A stretch of 64,000 bases of DNA, taken from Firm-04 sp964392175. Its GTDB lineage: Bacteria > Bacillota > Clostridia > Oscillospirales > Ruminococcaceae. Where the stretch lies: the NCBI GenBank assembly GCA_964392175.1, contig CAYMOJ010000007.1:1-64000 (forward strand). Direction: 5' to 3'. Positions 50,662-59,825 of this stretch are shown here, in pieces. The notes under the pieces are model-generated. The model was not told the origin of the DNA. It did no database searches and saw only the letters and a program-made list of their open reading frames with translations. How positions within the stretch are numbered: position 1 is the first letter of the stretch; each line of letters begins with the position of its first letter. The position numbers were made by a program, and so were the translations under genes.

Positions 50662-51528
50662 ATGCAACAGAAAACAGGACTTGTTTTAGAAGGCGGTGCC
50701 ATGCGCGGAATGTACACCGCAGGAATTCTGGATGTGCTGATGGAGCATCACATAGTGTTTGATGGCGCAATCGGCGTATCAGCAGGGGCTGCCTTTGGCT
50801 GTAATTATAAATCACAGCAGATCGGCAGAAGCATTCGCTACAATCTCAAATATTGCAAAAACAAACACTATTGCAGCTTATATTCGCTGATTCGCACGGG
50901 CGATTTATACGGTGGCGAATTCTGCTACCACAAGTTGCCCAAAGAATTGGACTTGTTTGATGTGCCGACCTATACCGCGAATCCCATGCCGTTTTATGTG
51001 GTGGCAACGGATGTAAAAAGCGGCAAACCGGTATATCATCGTGCGGATCGTGCTGATGATACCGATATGGAATGGTTTCGTGCTTCTGCTTCCATGCCAC
51101 TGGTGTCCAATATTGTTCGGATCGGTGACAGGCATTTGTTAGATGGTGGCATGAGTGATCCCATCCCGCTGGTGTATTTTCAATCATTGGGCTATGAACG
51201 CAATGTGGTGATCTTGACACAGCCTCGCGACTACCGTAAAACGGAAAATAAATCGCTTCCCTTGTTGCGTGTGATGATGCATTCGTATCCCAATGCGATC
51301 CAAGTGATGGCAAACCGACATCTGGTGTATAATCGCACAACAAAGATTGTGTTTGATTCCGAACGGGCAGGGGATACTTTCGTTTTTGCGCCGAAGAAGC
51401 CATTGCCCATCAAACGAATATGTCGTGACCCTGTGCTGCTGCAACAAACCTACGATATCGGCAGAAAACAGGCGCTGGAACAGCTTCCTGCTCTGCTGCG
51501 GTTTTTGAAACAAGAAGCAAAAGCATAA
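50662..51528 (+). CDS. Patatin-like phospholipase
   Basis: A 288-residue patatin-family lipid hydrolase. The oxyanion motif LEGGAMRGMYTAGIL is at about residues 9-23, the Ser nucleophile in IGVSAGAAFG (GxSxG), and the Asp in LLDGGMSDPIP (DGG). The catalytic dyad is complete. The ATG at 50662 follows AGAGGAATGAAAATC; the frame extends upstream into the terminator and promoter, which excludes the longer form. There is no signal peptide, so it acts inside the cell. Its substrate is unknown. The GH2-like gene follows 50 bases later. Confidence 0.88.
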   Translation: MQQKTGLVLEGGAMRGMYTAGILDVLMEHHIVFDGAIGVSAGAAFGCNYKSQQIGRSIRYNLKYCKNKHYCSLYSLIRTGDLYGGEFCYHKLPKELDLFDVPTYTANPMPFYVVATDVKSGKPVYHRADRADDTDMEWFRASASMPLVSNIVRIGDRHLLDGGMSDPIPLVYFQSLGYERNVVILTQPRDYRKTENKSLPLLRVMMHSYPNAIQVMANRHLVYNRTTKIVFDSERAGDTFVFAPKKPLPIKRICRDPVLLQQTYDIGRKQALEQLPALLRFLKQEAKA

Positions 51529-51578
51529 CATGAAAATAATGAATAGGTGTGGCATCTCCCATACCGAAAGGAAGACCT

Positions 51579-54368
51579 ATGTTACAAGCATTCCATTTGG
51601 CAGAGCGTTTTGCACTGCTGTGTGACCCCATTCCATGTAAATATACCGCACCTCCGGATGCTTATCCGGAAACCATGCTGCTGCCGGGTACGACCGCACA
51701 GCAGCATATCGGCACGCCAAACACTGCGCGGGAGATCGGCTTTTTAACCGAAGTGTACCCCTTTGAAGGACAGATCTGGTTGAAAAAAAGCATTGCGATT
51801 CCCGATGCGATGCTGGGCAAACGGTTGATATTGCGATTTGATCGCACTCGTATGACGAGACTGTGGGTGAATGGAAAATATGTGGGCAGCTGCGACAGTC
51901 TTTGTGCGCCCCATGTGTATGATATCACAGCGTTTGCCACCAAGGAAACTGAGTTAGTCATTTGCGTGAAGAATACCGGTTATCCCACCAAGGGTGGACA
52001 TATGACATCTCCTGATACGCAGACCAACTGGATCGGGATTACAGGCGATATTACGCTGACTGCCTATGCCGATTTGCACCTGAGTGCCTTGCGTGCTGAT
52101 CCCGATGCCGTGGAAAAGACGGTGCAGATCACGGGTGTGCTCTGCGGTGGTTTGCAGGCAGATTGTGTGATACAAGCCGAGACCTATGACAAATCAGAGC
52201 ATACGATGCCACTTTCGATCCATTCTCATCATATGATTTGTGCCGATGGAGAAGGTAAATTTTCACTGTCGTTGCAGATCCCGGATGCGCCACTGTGGAG
52301 CGAATATAACCCCGTGTGCATTCGTTTGATACTGACTTTGCCTGCATCGGGAGATTCGGAAACCCTCTGCTTCGGGATGCGAAATTTTAATGCCTGTGGG
52401 GATCATTTTGAGGTGAACGGCAATCAAATCATGCTGCGTGGCAAGCATGATGGCTTGGTGTTCCCACTCAGTGGTGCCGCTCCTACCGACATTGATCAAT
52501 GGATGCACATTTTTTCCATTGCCAAAGAATGGGGCATCAACCACTACCGATTCCACACCTGTTGCCCTCCTGAGGCTTGCTTTGCCGCTGCCGATCTGAT
52601 GGGTATTTATCTGGAGCCGGAACTGCCTTTCTGGGGCACGGTACACGCCCCCGATGACGAGCATTTTCAGGGGGAAGAGCAGGCGTATCTCATTCGCGAG
52701 GGGTTGCGCATCGCTGATGCTTATGGCAATCACCCATCGTTTTGTATGTTCTCACTGGGCAATGAGCTGTGGGGCAGCCCCGAACGATTGGCGGAGATTA
52801 TCTCTATTCTCAAGCAAAACGATGACCGACCGCTCTATACACAAGGTAGCAATAATTTTCAGCATATGCCACTAAAGGTGGAAAATGAAGATTTCTGGAC
52901 GGGCGTGCGTTTGGGCTATGGCAAGCTGATTCGTGGCTCTTATGCGACCTGTGATGCACCCATCGGGTTGATACAGACCGCTGCGCCCTCTACTGCGTGG
53001 GATTATGAGGCATATCTTGCACCTTATGAGGCGGAAGGAGCTGTTGTTGACGGCGCGGAAACCGAAATTGAAATCCAATATGGTACGGGTGTGAAAAAGG
53101 TACGTGCAGCCAAAACCGAGGGCTTTTGCCCTGATGTGCCTGTGGTCACGCACGAGGTGGGGCAGTACGGCGTTTACCCCGATTTTTCTGAGATTGAAAA
53201 GTATACGGGTGTGGTGCGGGCACGCAATTTTGAGGTGTTCCGTCAGCGGCTGGCGGATGCAGGGATGCTTGCACAGGCAGAAGCATTTTTCCGATGCTCC
53301 GGTGCGCTTTCGCGGGCGTGTTACAAAATGGAGATTGAAGCTGCCATGCGCTCACCACATATCGCAGGCTTTCAATTGCTGGATTTGCAGGATTTTCCTG
53401 GGCAGGGTACGGCTCTGGTGGGTATGCTCAATGCACTTATGGAGAACAAGGGGTTGATTGCCCCCGAGGAGTGGCGTGGCTTTTGCGGCGATCTTGTGCC
53501 ACTTGCCAAATTGGATTCGTTTGTGTGGGAAAGTGGTCAAACGGTGCAGATCGGTTTGGCATTGCGTTGCTATCGCCCATTGTCAAAGACGCAAACACTG
53601 CATATGACGCTTCAGCAGGGCGAGAAGCTTCTTTTTGAAACAACTGCGGAAATTTCTGCGTTTTCTGTGGGATATTGTGATCTTGGTGAGGTGGCGTTTG
53701 CTATCGCCCCTGATATGGCAGGCAAGGTGTTGTTGAAACTGGAGATTCCTGATATGGGCGTCATCAACAGCTATGATATCGTGATTTTGCCACCTGCAAA
53801 GCCCGTTACTGTGCCGGCTGGCGTGTGTATTGTCCATAGCATGACGGAAGCACTGCCATTGCTGCAACAGGGAAAAGCAGTGGTTTTGCTGCCCAAAACA
53901 GTTGCACAGAGTATACCTGGATTTTATTGCACTGATTTTTGGTGCTATCATATGTTCCGTATCATTTCGGAATCTATGAACAAGGAGGTGCCCATCGGTA
54001 CCATGGGGCTTTGTATGGATCGCGAACACCCTATCACCAAGGCATTGTATAGCGAAGCGTATTCCACACCGCAGTGGTATGCTCCTGTATCCCACGCCAA
54101 TTGCGTGATTTTGGATCGCGCCCCTGCGGGATATCGTCCCATTGTGCAAATGATTGATAATTTTGAGCGCAATCATCGTTTGGGATTGATTTTTGAAGCA
54201 AGGGTCGCAGGTGGCAAATTGTTGGTATCTGCTGTGCGTACAGAGGAATGCCCTGACGATCCCGCGATGCAACGATTGGCACAGGCACTGCTTGATTATG
54301 CCGCATCGGATGCATTTGCGCCTGATTTTGTGTTGGACGCCGATATGCTGACCGAAGTTTTGTGCTGA
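51579..54368 (+). CDS. GH2-like cytoplasmic glycoside hydrolase
   Basis: A 929-residue protein with the layout of glycoside hydrolase family 2: an N-terminal jelly-roll sugar-binding domain (about 50-170, VNGKYVGSCDS), an immunoglobulin-like domain (about 175-285), a TIM barrel (about 290-640), and further beta domains. The acid/base is in FSLGNELWG and a candidate nucleophile in VTHEVGQYG. No signal peptide is present. The substrate is unknown; GH2 enzymes include galactosidases, mannosidases and glucuronidases. AAAGGAAG precedes the ATG at 51579; the ORF's first ten codons upstream have no ribosome site. Confidence 0.75.
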   Translation: MLQAFHLAERFALLCDPIPCKYTAPPDAYPETMLLPGTTAQQHIGTPNTAREIGFLTEVYPFEGQIWLKKSIAIPDAMLGKRLILRFDRTRMTRLWVNGKYVGSCDSLCAPHVYDITAFATKETELVICVKNTGYPTKGGHMTSPDTQTNWIGITGDITLTAYADLHLSALRADPDAVEKTVQITGVLCGGLQADCVIQAETYDKSEHTMPLSIHSHHMICADGEGKFSLSLQIPDAPLWSEYNPVCIRLILTLPASGDSETLCFGMRNFNACGDHFEVNGNQIMLRGKHDGLVFPLSGAAPTDIDQWMHIFSIAKEWGINHYRFHTCCPPEACFAAADLMGIYLEPELPFWGTVHAPDDEHFQGEEQAYLIREGLRIADAYGNHPSFCMFSLGNELWGSPERLAEIISILKQNDDRPLYTQGSNNFQHMPLKVENEDFWTGVRLGYGKLIRGSYATCDAPIGLIQTAAPSTAWDYEAYLAPYEAEGAVVDGAETEIEIQYGTGVKKVRAAKTEGFCPDVPVVTHEVGQYGVYPDFSEIEKYTGVVRARNFEVFRQRLADAGMLAQAEAFFRCSGALSRACYKMEIEAAMRSPHIAGFQLLDLQDFPGQGTALVGMLNALMENKGLIAPEEWRGFCGDLVPLAKLDSFVWESGQTVQIGLALRCYRPLSKTQTLHMTLQQGEKLLFETTAEISAFSVGYCDLGEVAFAIAPDMAGKVLLKLEIPDMGVINSYDIVILPPAKPVTVPAGVCIVHSMTEALPLLQQGKAVVLLPKTVAQSIPGFYCTDFWCYHMFRIISESMNKEVPIGTMGLCMDREHPITKALYSEAYSTPQWYAPVSHANCVILDRAPAGYRPIVQMIDNFERNHRLGLIFEARVAGGKLLVSAVRTEECPDDPAMQRLAQALLDYAASDAFAPDFVLDADMLTEVLC

Positions 54369-54444
54369 TTTTTTCGCTTTTTGTGCTGGCTTTTACCAAT
54401 CGCCAATCAGCAGCAGTATGGATCAGTAGTTGCTTTGATATCAG

Positions 54445-54488
54445 ACAACGCCGCGCAAAGCCTGTTGGCTCTGTGCGGTGTTGTTTTT
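54445..54488 (+). terminator. Terminator of the GH2-like gene
   Basis: ACAACGCCGCGCAAAGCC pairs with GGCTCTGTGCGGTGTTGT (few mismatches) over a TGTT loop and is followed by a T-run. It lies 77 bases after the stop codon. Confidence 0.85.
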
Positions 54489-54573
54489 ATTCATGTAGCA
54501 ATTGATTTCAGCACATCTCTTTATGATGAGCGCGTTGTGTGCGGGCGCGTCTAAAATCTGCATAAAAGTAAAT

Positions 54574-54589
54574 GTTAGCTTTTGCTAAC
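54574..54589. promoter_or_regulatory. Palindrome upstream of feoA, possible iron-regulator operator
   Basis: GTTAGC-TTTT-GCTAAC is a perfect inverted repeat about 45 bases upstream of the feoA -35 box. A further GCTAAC half-site lies just after the -10 region, near 54678. The TTAG...CTAA pattern recalls DtxR/IdeR-type iron repressor sites. That reading is inference from the target operon. Confidence 0.4.
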
Positions 54590-54635
54590 TACTTGTGAGA
54601 ACTACCAAAATATTCTGCACTTACCATGATTCCCC

Positions 54636-54664
54636 TTGACAAATTCCGCAAAAGGTTGTATCAT
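54636..54664 (+). promoter_or_regulatory. Promoter of the feo operon
   Basis: TTGACA and TATCAT are separated by exactly 17 bases, 48 bases before the feoA ATG. Confidence 0.7.
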
Positions 54665-54712
54665 ACAGTTTGACAAGGCTAACTTGATGCCGCGTAGAAA
54701 GGAGGGCATTCT

Positions 54713-54934
54713 ATGAAAACGCTCAAAGATGCGAAAATCGGCTCGACAGTGCGTGTGGTAAAGCTGCATGGGGAAGGCGCATTGCGTCGCCGCATCATGG
54801 ATATGGGAATTACCCGGCACACGGAGATCTATATTCGTAAAGCTGCACCGCTTGGCGACCCGATCGAAGTGCAGGTGCGTGGGTACGAGCTTTCTTTGCG
54901 CAGAGCAGATGCAGAAATGGTCGAGGTGGAGTGA
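54713..54934 (+). CDS. feoA: Ferrous iron transport protein A
   Basis: A 73-residue SH3-like protein that assists FeoB. The pattern GSTVRVVKLHGEGALRRRIMDMGI, then GDPIEVQVRGYELSLRR, is the FeoA family. AAAGGAGGGC precedes the ATG. It is followed 75 bases later by feoB under the same promoter. Confidence 0.93.
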   Translation: MKTLKDAKIGSTVRVVKLHGEGALRRRIMDMGITRHTEIYIRKAAPLGDPIEVQVRGYELSLRRADAEMVEVE

Positions 54935-55009
54935 TCACTCCTCCTTTGCTTTTTGGCAGACAGTTAGCGCAGCGTAATTCAAAAGATACAGAAAGGGGTA
55001 GGACATCGT

Positions 55010-57238
55010 ATGAACCTACGAATTGCACTTGCAGGAAATCCAAATTGTGGCAAAACAACATTGTTTAACGCGCTGACAGGTTCGAATCAGTATGTGGGCA
55101 ATTGGCCCGGCGTTACGGTGGAGAAAAAAGAGGGCAAGCTCAAAAAGCAGGATGGCATCATTGTCACTGATTTGCCGGGTATTTATTCGCTTTCGCCCTA
55201 TACGCCCGAGGAGATCGTTGCTCGTAGCTATTTGGTAGAGGAGCGCCCCGATGCCATTTTGAATATTGTTGATGGCACCAATCTGGAGCGTAATCTGTAT
55301 CTTACTACGCAACTGATGGAACTGGGCATTCCTGTGGTCATTGCCATCAATATGATGGATGTGGTAAGGAAAAACGGAGATGCAATCGACATTGAAAAGC
55401 TTTCTAAGGGTATTGGCTGCAAGATCATCGAGATCTCCGCATTGAAGGGTGAGCATATTCTTGAGGCGGCAGAGCTTGCGATCGCAGCAGCAAAGGAAGG
55501 TGCAGTGATTCCGGGGCATATTTTTTCGGGCACGGTGGAACACGCACTGGCACATATAGAGGAGGCTGCGGTACATCATCTGCCGGAGGATCGGCAGCGT
55601 TGGTACGCTGTGAAGCTGTTTGAGCGTGATTTGCGGGTAGCGGAAAAAATGCAGTTGCCGGAAGCGACACGTCAGCATATGGAAGCGGATATTGCAGCAG
55701 TAGAGGCGGAGCTGGACGACGATGCCGAAAGCATCATTACCAATGAGCGATATCTGTTTATTGATCGCCTGATGCAGCGATGCTATCAGAGGAAGCATGC
55801 GGGAAGGCTTTCTGTTTCTGATCGCATTGATCGCGTGGTGACAAACCGTTTTTTGGCTCTGCCGATTTTTGCGCTGGTGATGTGGCTGGTCTATACGCTT
55901 TCCATTGGCACGGTGGGTGATTGGACAGTTGGCTTTATGAATGATGGTCTGTTCGGCTCTTTTGCCGAGAATTACGGCGATACTTTTATGGCGAACTGGG
56001 TCAGCATACCGGAATTGTTTGATCGTTGGCTTCTGAACGCCACAGGGGAGCCTGTGATCGCGCCGTGGTTGTACAGCTTGATTCAGGAGGGCATTATCGG
56101 TGGTGTCGGTGCTGTGCTGGGCTTTGTACCACAGATGATGATCCTGTTTTTGTTGCTTTCCATGCTGGAAGATTGTGGCTATATGTCGCGTGTGGCATTT
56201 ATCATGGATAGGATTTTTCGCAAATTTGGTCTTTCCGGCAAGAGCTTCATACCGCTATTGGTTGCAACCGGTTGTGGGGTTCCCGGTATCATGGCAAGCC
56301 GTACCATTGAGCAGGAGCGCGATCGCAGAATGACGATCATGACCACGGCGTTTATTCCATGCGGTGCCAAAATGCCGATTGTCGGCATGATTGCCGGTGC
56401 ATTGTTTGCCGATACATGGTTGGGCGGTGCATGGGTGGCAACAGCTGCATACTTTTTGGGTATGGCGGCAGTGGTCGTTTCAGGTCTGATTCTTAAGAAG
56501 ACCAAGGTGTTTGCCGGTGATTCTGCTCCCTTTGTCATGGAATTGCCTGCTTATCATATGCCTGTGGCAAGCAATGTGCTGCGTGCCACATGGGAGCGTG
56601 GATGGGACTTCATCAAGCGCGCGGGCACTGTGATTCTGGTTGCAAGTGTTGCGATCTGGGTGTTGAACAGTTTTAGCCTGACAGGCGGTTTGCATTATAT
56701 CGCTGAAGGGGAGACTGACTCGATTCTGAATATCATCGGTAGTGCACTGGCATGGGTGTTTAAGCCTCTGGGCTTTGGTTCCTGGCAGATGGCGGTTGCC
56801 ACGGTATTGGGTTTGATGGCAAAAGAGGAGGTCGTTGGCGTGTTTGGCGCGCTGGCTTCTATGGCAAACAGCGGTGCAGCCGGAGTTCTCGAAAGTGGCA
56901 GCTCGGAGCAGATGGCGTTCATTGGGCAGGAATTTTTCGGTGGCAATGGGCTTTCCGGCTTTTCCTTCATGGTGTTCAATCTACTTTGTGCGCCGTGCTT
57001 TGCGGCGATGGGTGCCATTCGTCGTGAAATGAATAGTCGCAAGTGGACATGGGCTGCGTTGGGATGGATGACAGGTTTTGCTTATGTGACCTCATTGATC
57101 ATCTATCAACTGGGTAGTTTTTTTGCAGGTGGTGGCTTCAGTTTCTGGACGGCGGTTGCATTGATTTTGCTGGTGGTGCTGGTTTATCTGGTTGTACGTA
57201 AGAATCCTTATCGGGATGGCAAGCAGCTGAAAAAGTAA
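55010..57238 (+). CDS. feoB: Ferrous iron transporter B
   Basis: A 742-residue Fe(II) importer. The N-terminal G domain (1-165) has GNPNCGKTT (G1), GVTVE (G2), DLPGIYSL (G3) and INMMD (G4). A helical linker domain follows, then about ten membrane segments (275-735). The two Gate motifs are recognisable (GGVGAVLGFVPQMMILF; LMAKEEVVG), with conserved Cys in ATGCGVPG. AAAGGGGTAGGACATC precedes the ATG. It is co-transcribed with feoA and the small Cys-rich protein. Confidence 0.95.
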   Translation: MNLRIALAGNPNCGKTTLFNALTGSNQYVGNWPGVTVEKKEGKLKKQDGIIVTDLPGIYSLSPYTPEEIVARSYLVEERPDAILNIVDGTNLERNLYLTTQLMELGIPVVIAINMMDVVRKNGDAIDIEKLSKGIGCKIIEISALKGEHILEAAELAIAAAKEGAVIPGHIFSGTVEHALAHIEEAAVHHLPEDRQRWYAVKLFERDLRVAEKMQLPEATRQHMEADIAAVEAELDDDAESIITNERYLFIDRLMQRCYQRKHAGRLSVSDRIDRVVTNRFLALPIFALVMWLVYTLSIGTVGDWTVGFMNDGLFGSFAENYGDTFMANWVSIPELFDRWLLNATGEPVIAPWLYSLIQEGIIGGVGAVLGFVPQMMILFLLLSMLEDCGYMSRVAFIMDRIFRKFGLSGKSFIPLLVATGCGVPGIMASRTIEQERDRRMTIMTTAFIPCGAKMPIVGMIAGALFADTWLGGAWVATAAYFLGMAAVVVSGLILKKTKVFAGDSAPFVMELPAYHMPVASNVLRATWERGWDFIKRAGTVILVASVAIWVLNSFSLTGGLHYIAEGETDSILNIIGSALAWVFKPLGFGSWQMAVATVLGLMAKEEVVGVFGALASMANSGAAGVLESGSSEQMAFIGQEFFGGNGLSGFSFMVFNLLCAPCFAAMGAIRREMNSRKWTWAALGWMTGFAYVTSLIIYQLGSFFAGGGFSFWTAVALILLVVLVYLVVRKNPYRDGKQLKK

Positions 57239-57251
57239 CAGAGGTGGCATC

Positions 57252-57431
57252 ATGAACTGGCAATCGTGGCTTACATTGGCAATTCTTGTTGTGATTGTGA
57301 CGGCAATTATCGTAAGATGGATCTACAACAAACGGCACGGAAAACCTTCCTGCTCCTGCGGTGGAAATTGCGGTGCCTGCGGCATGGGCTGCCACAGGCA
57401 TCCCACAAAATCTCCGGCGGACGAGGAATAA
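57252..57431 (+). CDS. FeoB-associated Cys-rich membrane protein
   Basis: A 59-residue protein starting at ATG 57252, 13 bases after feoB, preceded by AGAGGTGGC. One membrane segment (about residues 7-22, TLAILVVIVTAIIVRW) is followed by a basic turn and the Cys cluster SCSCGGNCGACGMGC, with His residues after it. This is the small Cys-rich protein often found right after feoB (FeoB-associated, FeoC-like position). It may bind iron or stabilise FeoB; that is family-level knowledge. Confidence 0.85.
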   Translation: MNWQSWLTLAILVVIVTAIIVRWIYNKRHGKPSCSCGGNCGACGMGCHRHPTKSPADEE

Positions 57432-57442
57432 CGATACAACAC

Positions 57443-57480
57443 AAAAACGCTCAGATCGGTTGTAGATCTGAGCGTTTTTT
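57443..57480. terminator. Terminator of the feo operon
   Basis: AAAACGCTCAGATC pairs perfectly with GATCTGAGCGTTTT over a 7-base loop, with A- and T-runs on both sides, so it also suits the convergent minus-strand genes. Confidence 0.88.
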
Positions 57481-57484
57481 ACAA

Positions 57485-57658
57485 TCATATCAGATTGTCG
57501 ATCAAAAATTTCAGTGTAAACAGTGTCACTGCACCTATCACGACAAAACTGATGCAGCTATCCACCGCATAAAACTTCCAACTCTCGTGTTCTCGGATCA
57601 CTTTGATGAGAGAAAACGGGAATATGGCAGCCGCACACAGAGATAAAATGGATAGAAT
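57485..57658 (-). CDS. Possible small two-segment membrane protein with ATT start
   Basis: The minus strand just after the GGDEF gene encodes 57 residues with two hydrophobic segments (LCAAAIFPFSLIKVI and CISFVVIGAVTLFTLKFLI) separated by a charged turn (REHESWK). It ends at TGA 57485, just before the feo terminator. The frame has no ATG, GTG or TTG: it would begin at ATT 57658, nine bases after AGGAAG. An ATG at 57662 lies out of frame by one base and gives only a 34-residue peptide. Either a rare ATT start or a one-base frameshift is involved. Confidence 0.35.
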   Translation of the reverse strand: MLSILSLCAAAIFPFSLIKVIREHESWKFYAVDSCISFVVIGAVTLFTLKFLIDNLI

Positions 57659-57674
57659 TCATTGCAGCTTCCTG

Positions 57675-59627
57675 TTACGATGCCGTGGTGGGCTTGATCT
57701 GCTTTAAGTACTTGGAGGGATTCTTCTTCTTTTTCTCTTCGTACATACGGCTGTCGGCAACGGTGATCAGCTGGAACAGGGACATACCTGCCACGGGGGT
57801 GGTAATATACGCGCCTACGCTGATACTCAGGGAATAGGGATGCCCACTATTACGGTTGCAGATATCAATCTGCGCCTGCATTCTGGAACGTAGTGCAAGT
57901 ACATCATCCTCGGTGTAATCGGTGGCGAAGATGAAGAACTCGTCACCGCCGAAGCGGCAGGTGAGTTCACCGTTGATACAGCTTTCTTGCAAAATGGAGG
58001 CGATGCTGCGAATGGCATGGTCGCCTGCCTTATGACCGTAGGTATCATTGATTTGCTTGAGACCGTCCATATCCACAAACATGATCATGGCGGAGCGTTT
58101 TTCCTCAATGCAGCGGTGGAAAGGCTCATTGGTTTCACGGTTGAAACCATTACGATTGAATACGCCGGTGAGGGAATCCACGGCATAGAGTTTATCCAGC
58201 TCCTGCACGATTTCATCCAGGCACAGCAACTTGCGGAAGTTTTCCAACGAATTGCTGATGTTGATGCTCCACGAATGGAACAGCGCGCTTGTCATGGGAA
58301 TATCGGAATTGACGATGACAAAATAGCCTAAGCAACGTTCACGGAAATGCAGTGGTACGAAGTATAGTCGGCGTGGAGTGTCGCTTTCCACGCGCAGACG
58401 AGGCAACATAATATCGGTATGGAAGCTTTCACCGGCAGTAAATTTGCCGTCATAGTAGGCAAGGGGCAACAGCATTCGGCTTGAGTACCCATGTGTAGTA
58501 TATGTATCCTCGGGAATCTCGCCGGTGATAAGGGTATCGTGGCGCAGGCGTTTGGTGTGCCAGTTATCGTTGAGGCAAAGGTAGAACTCTTCGCATTTGG
58601 TTTTTAGCACCAAGTGCTGCATTGCGGCGATGTATTCATCGAAGGTATCGCACTCTACCAACGCACAGGACATTTGATTGAGCAGTCCGATATCGGAATT
58701 GATGCCCTCAATCACCTGATAGTTGCGCTGCTTGAACAGTGAGATATCTTCCCCTGCAACGGGGGGACAGCCACAGCTTTCGGAATAGATCGGTACGGCA
58801 TTCAGCTGTTGTATACGGTCGATTGTTTCGCCATCCAGCAAGCGGCAAATTGTTTCACAGGCAAGGGCACCCGATTGCATCAGGGGACGCTCCACCGTGG
58901 TCAACGCCGGTGAAAAATTCTTCGCGTTGTAGATATTATCAAATCCGGAGACCAAGACATCCTCCGGGCAGTGGATACCGTTTTCTTCTAATGTGAGGAT
59001 TGCAGACAGTGCCATGGTATCATTGGCGCACACGATGGCATCGGGCATGGGCAGTTCCGAGCGCAGAAATGCCCGTGCTGCGCGCCGACCATCTTTGGCG
59101 CGAAATGAGCCATGATAGATGCGCTCCTCCTCCAATGGGATGTGATACTCCGCCAGTACTTTACGGAAGCGGCTTAGGCGTTCCAGACTTTCGGTGTTGT
59201 CATCCGGACCGGAAATGAAATTAAAGCACTTTGCGTGATGCTCTTCGATCATGTGACGTGTGATCTGCTCCATGGCATCGCCGTTGCGGATGCCCAGATA
59301 ATGCATCCCTTCGATATCGCGGTCAATGCTCACGGCGGGGATCCGTGCCTGGGCGATGCGTTGGGCGATCTCTGCGACGAGGTCGGAAGAAAAGGTGTTG
59401 GACAGCAAGATCACACCGTCAAATAGCGCAAAGTTTGGTAGCGTATAGATATTATACTCACCCTGATCATACTTGGGGTTGGCAAGCATACCGCCAAAGG
59501 CAATAAAATGTGCAATATTGACGCCGTGATGCGCGGCGTAACGATGGATTCCATCCAAAATAGAATGCTGATATTCCTCATCAACACCAGATGCGATCAC
59601 TGCAACAGTGATGTCCTGATTCGGCAT
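57675..59627 (-). CDS. LacI-type sugar sensor fused to GGDEF diguanylate cyclase
   Basis: A 650-residue cytoplasmic protein. Residues 1-285 are a periplasmic-binding-fold sensor as in LacI/GalR regulators (SFDNIYNAKNF-like VSGFDNIYNAKNF; ANDTMALSAI), but without the DNA-binding helix-turn-helix. Residues about 300-470 may be a GAF-like domain. Residues about 478-640 are a GGDEF domain with RFGGDEF at 560-564 and DMDGLKQINDTYGH. The inhibitory RxxD site is not visible before GGDEF. It likely makes cyclic di-GMP in response to a sugar. No signal peptide is present. GAGGTGAGC precedes the ATG at 59627. Promoter at 59753-59781. Confidence 0.85.
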   Translation of the reverse strand: MPNQDITVAVIASGVDEEYQHSILDGIHRYAAHHGVNIAHFIAFGGMLANPKYDQGEYNIYTLPNFALFDGVILLSNTFSSDLVAEIAQRIAQARIPAVSIDRDIEGMHYLGIRNGDAMEQITRHMIEEHHAKCFNFISGPDDNTESLERLSRFRKVLAEYHIPLEEERIYHGSFRAKDGRRAARAFLRSELPMPDAIVCANDTMALSAILTLEENGIHCPEDVLVSGFDNIYNAKNFSPALTTVERPLMQSGALACETICRLLDGETIDRIQQLNAVPIYSESCGCPPVAGEDISLFKQRNYQVIEGINSDIGLLNQMSCALVECDTFDEYIAAMQHLVLKTKCEEFYLCLNDNWHTKRLRHDTLITGEIPEDTYTTHGYSSRMLLPLAYYDGKFTAGESFHTDIMLPRLRVESDTPRRLYFVPLHFRERCLGYFVIVNSDIPMTSALFHSWSINISNSLENFRKLLCLDEIVQELDKLYAVDSLTGVFNRNGFNRETNEPFHRCIEEKRSAMIMFVDMDGLKQINDTYGHKAGDHAIRSIASILQESCINGELTCRFGGDEFFIFATDYTEDDVLALRSRMQAQIDICNRNSGHPYSLSISVGAYITTPVAGMSLFQLITVADSRMYEEKKKKNPSKYLKQIKPTTAS

Positions 59628-59752
59628 AATGGCTCACCTCAATCAATAAAATATGAATTATTCACTTACATGGTTTATTTCCTGATATAGCATATATAGC
59701 ATGCGAACGTCGCAGACGCGACCGGATCATATCGTTACAGATATACACATAC

Positions 59753-59781
59753 AGTTTACCATAAATTCGTTCTTTTGTCAA
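59753..59781 (-). promoter_or_regulatory. Promoter of the LacI-GGDEF gene
   Basis: On the minus strand TTGACA and TAAACT are separated by exactly 17 bases. The leader of about 120 bases before the ATG has no recognised structure. Confidence 0.65.
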
Positions 59782-59825
59782 GTATTTGTGCTTTTTCAAG
59801 TCGACACTTCAGCATTATTCACAAA

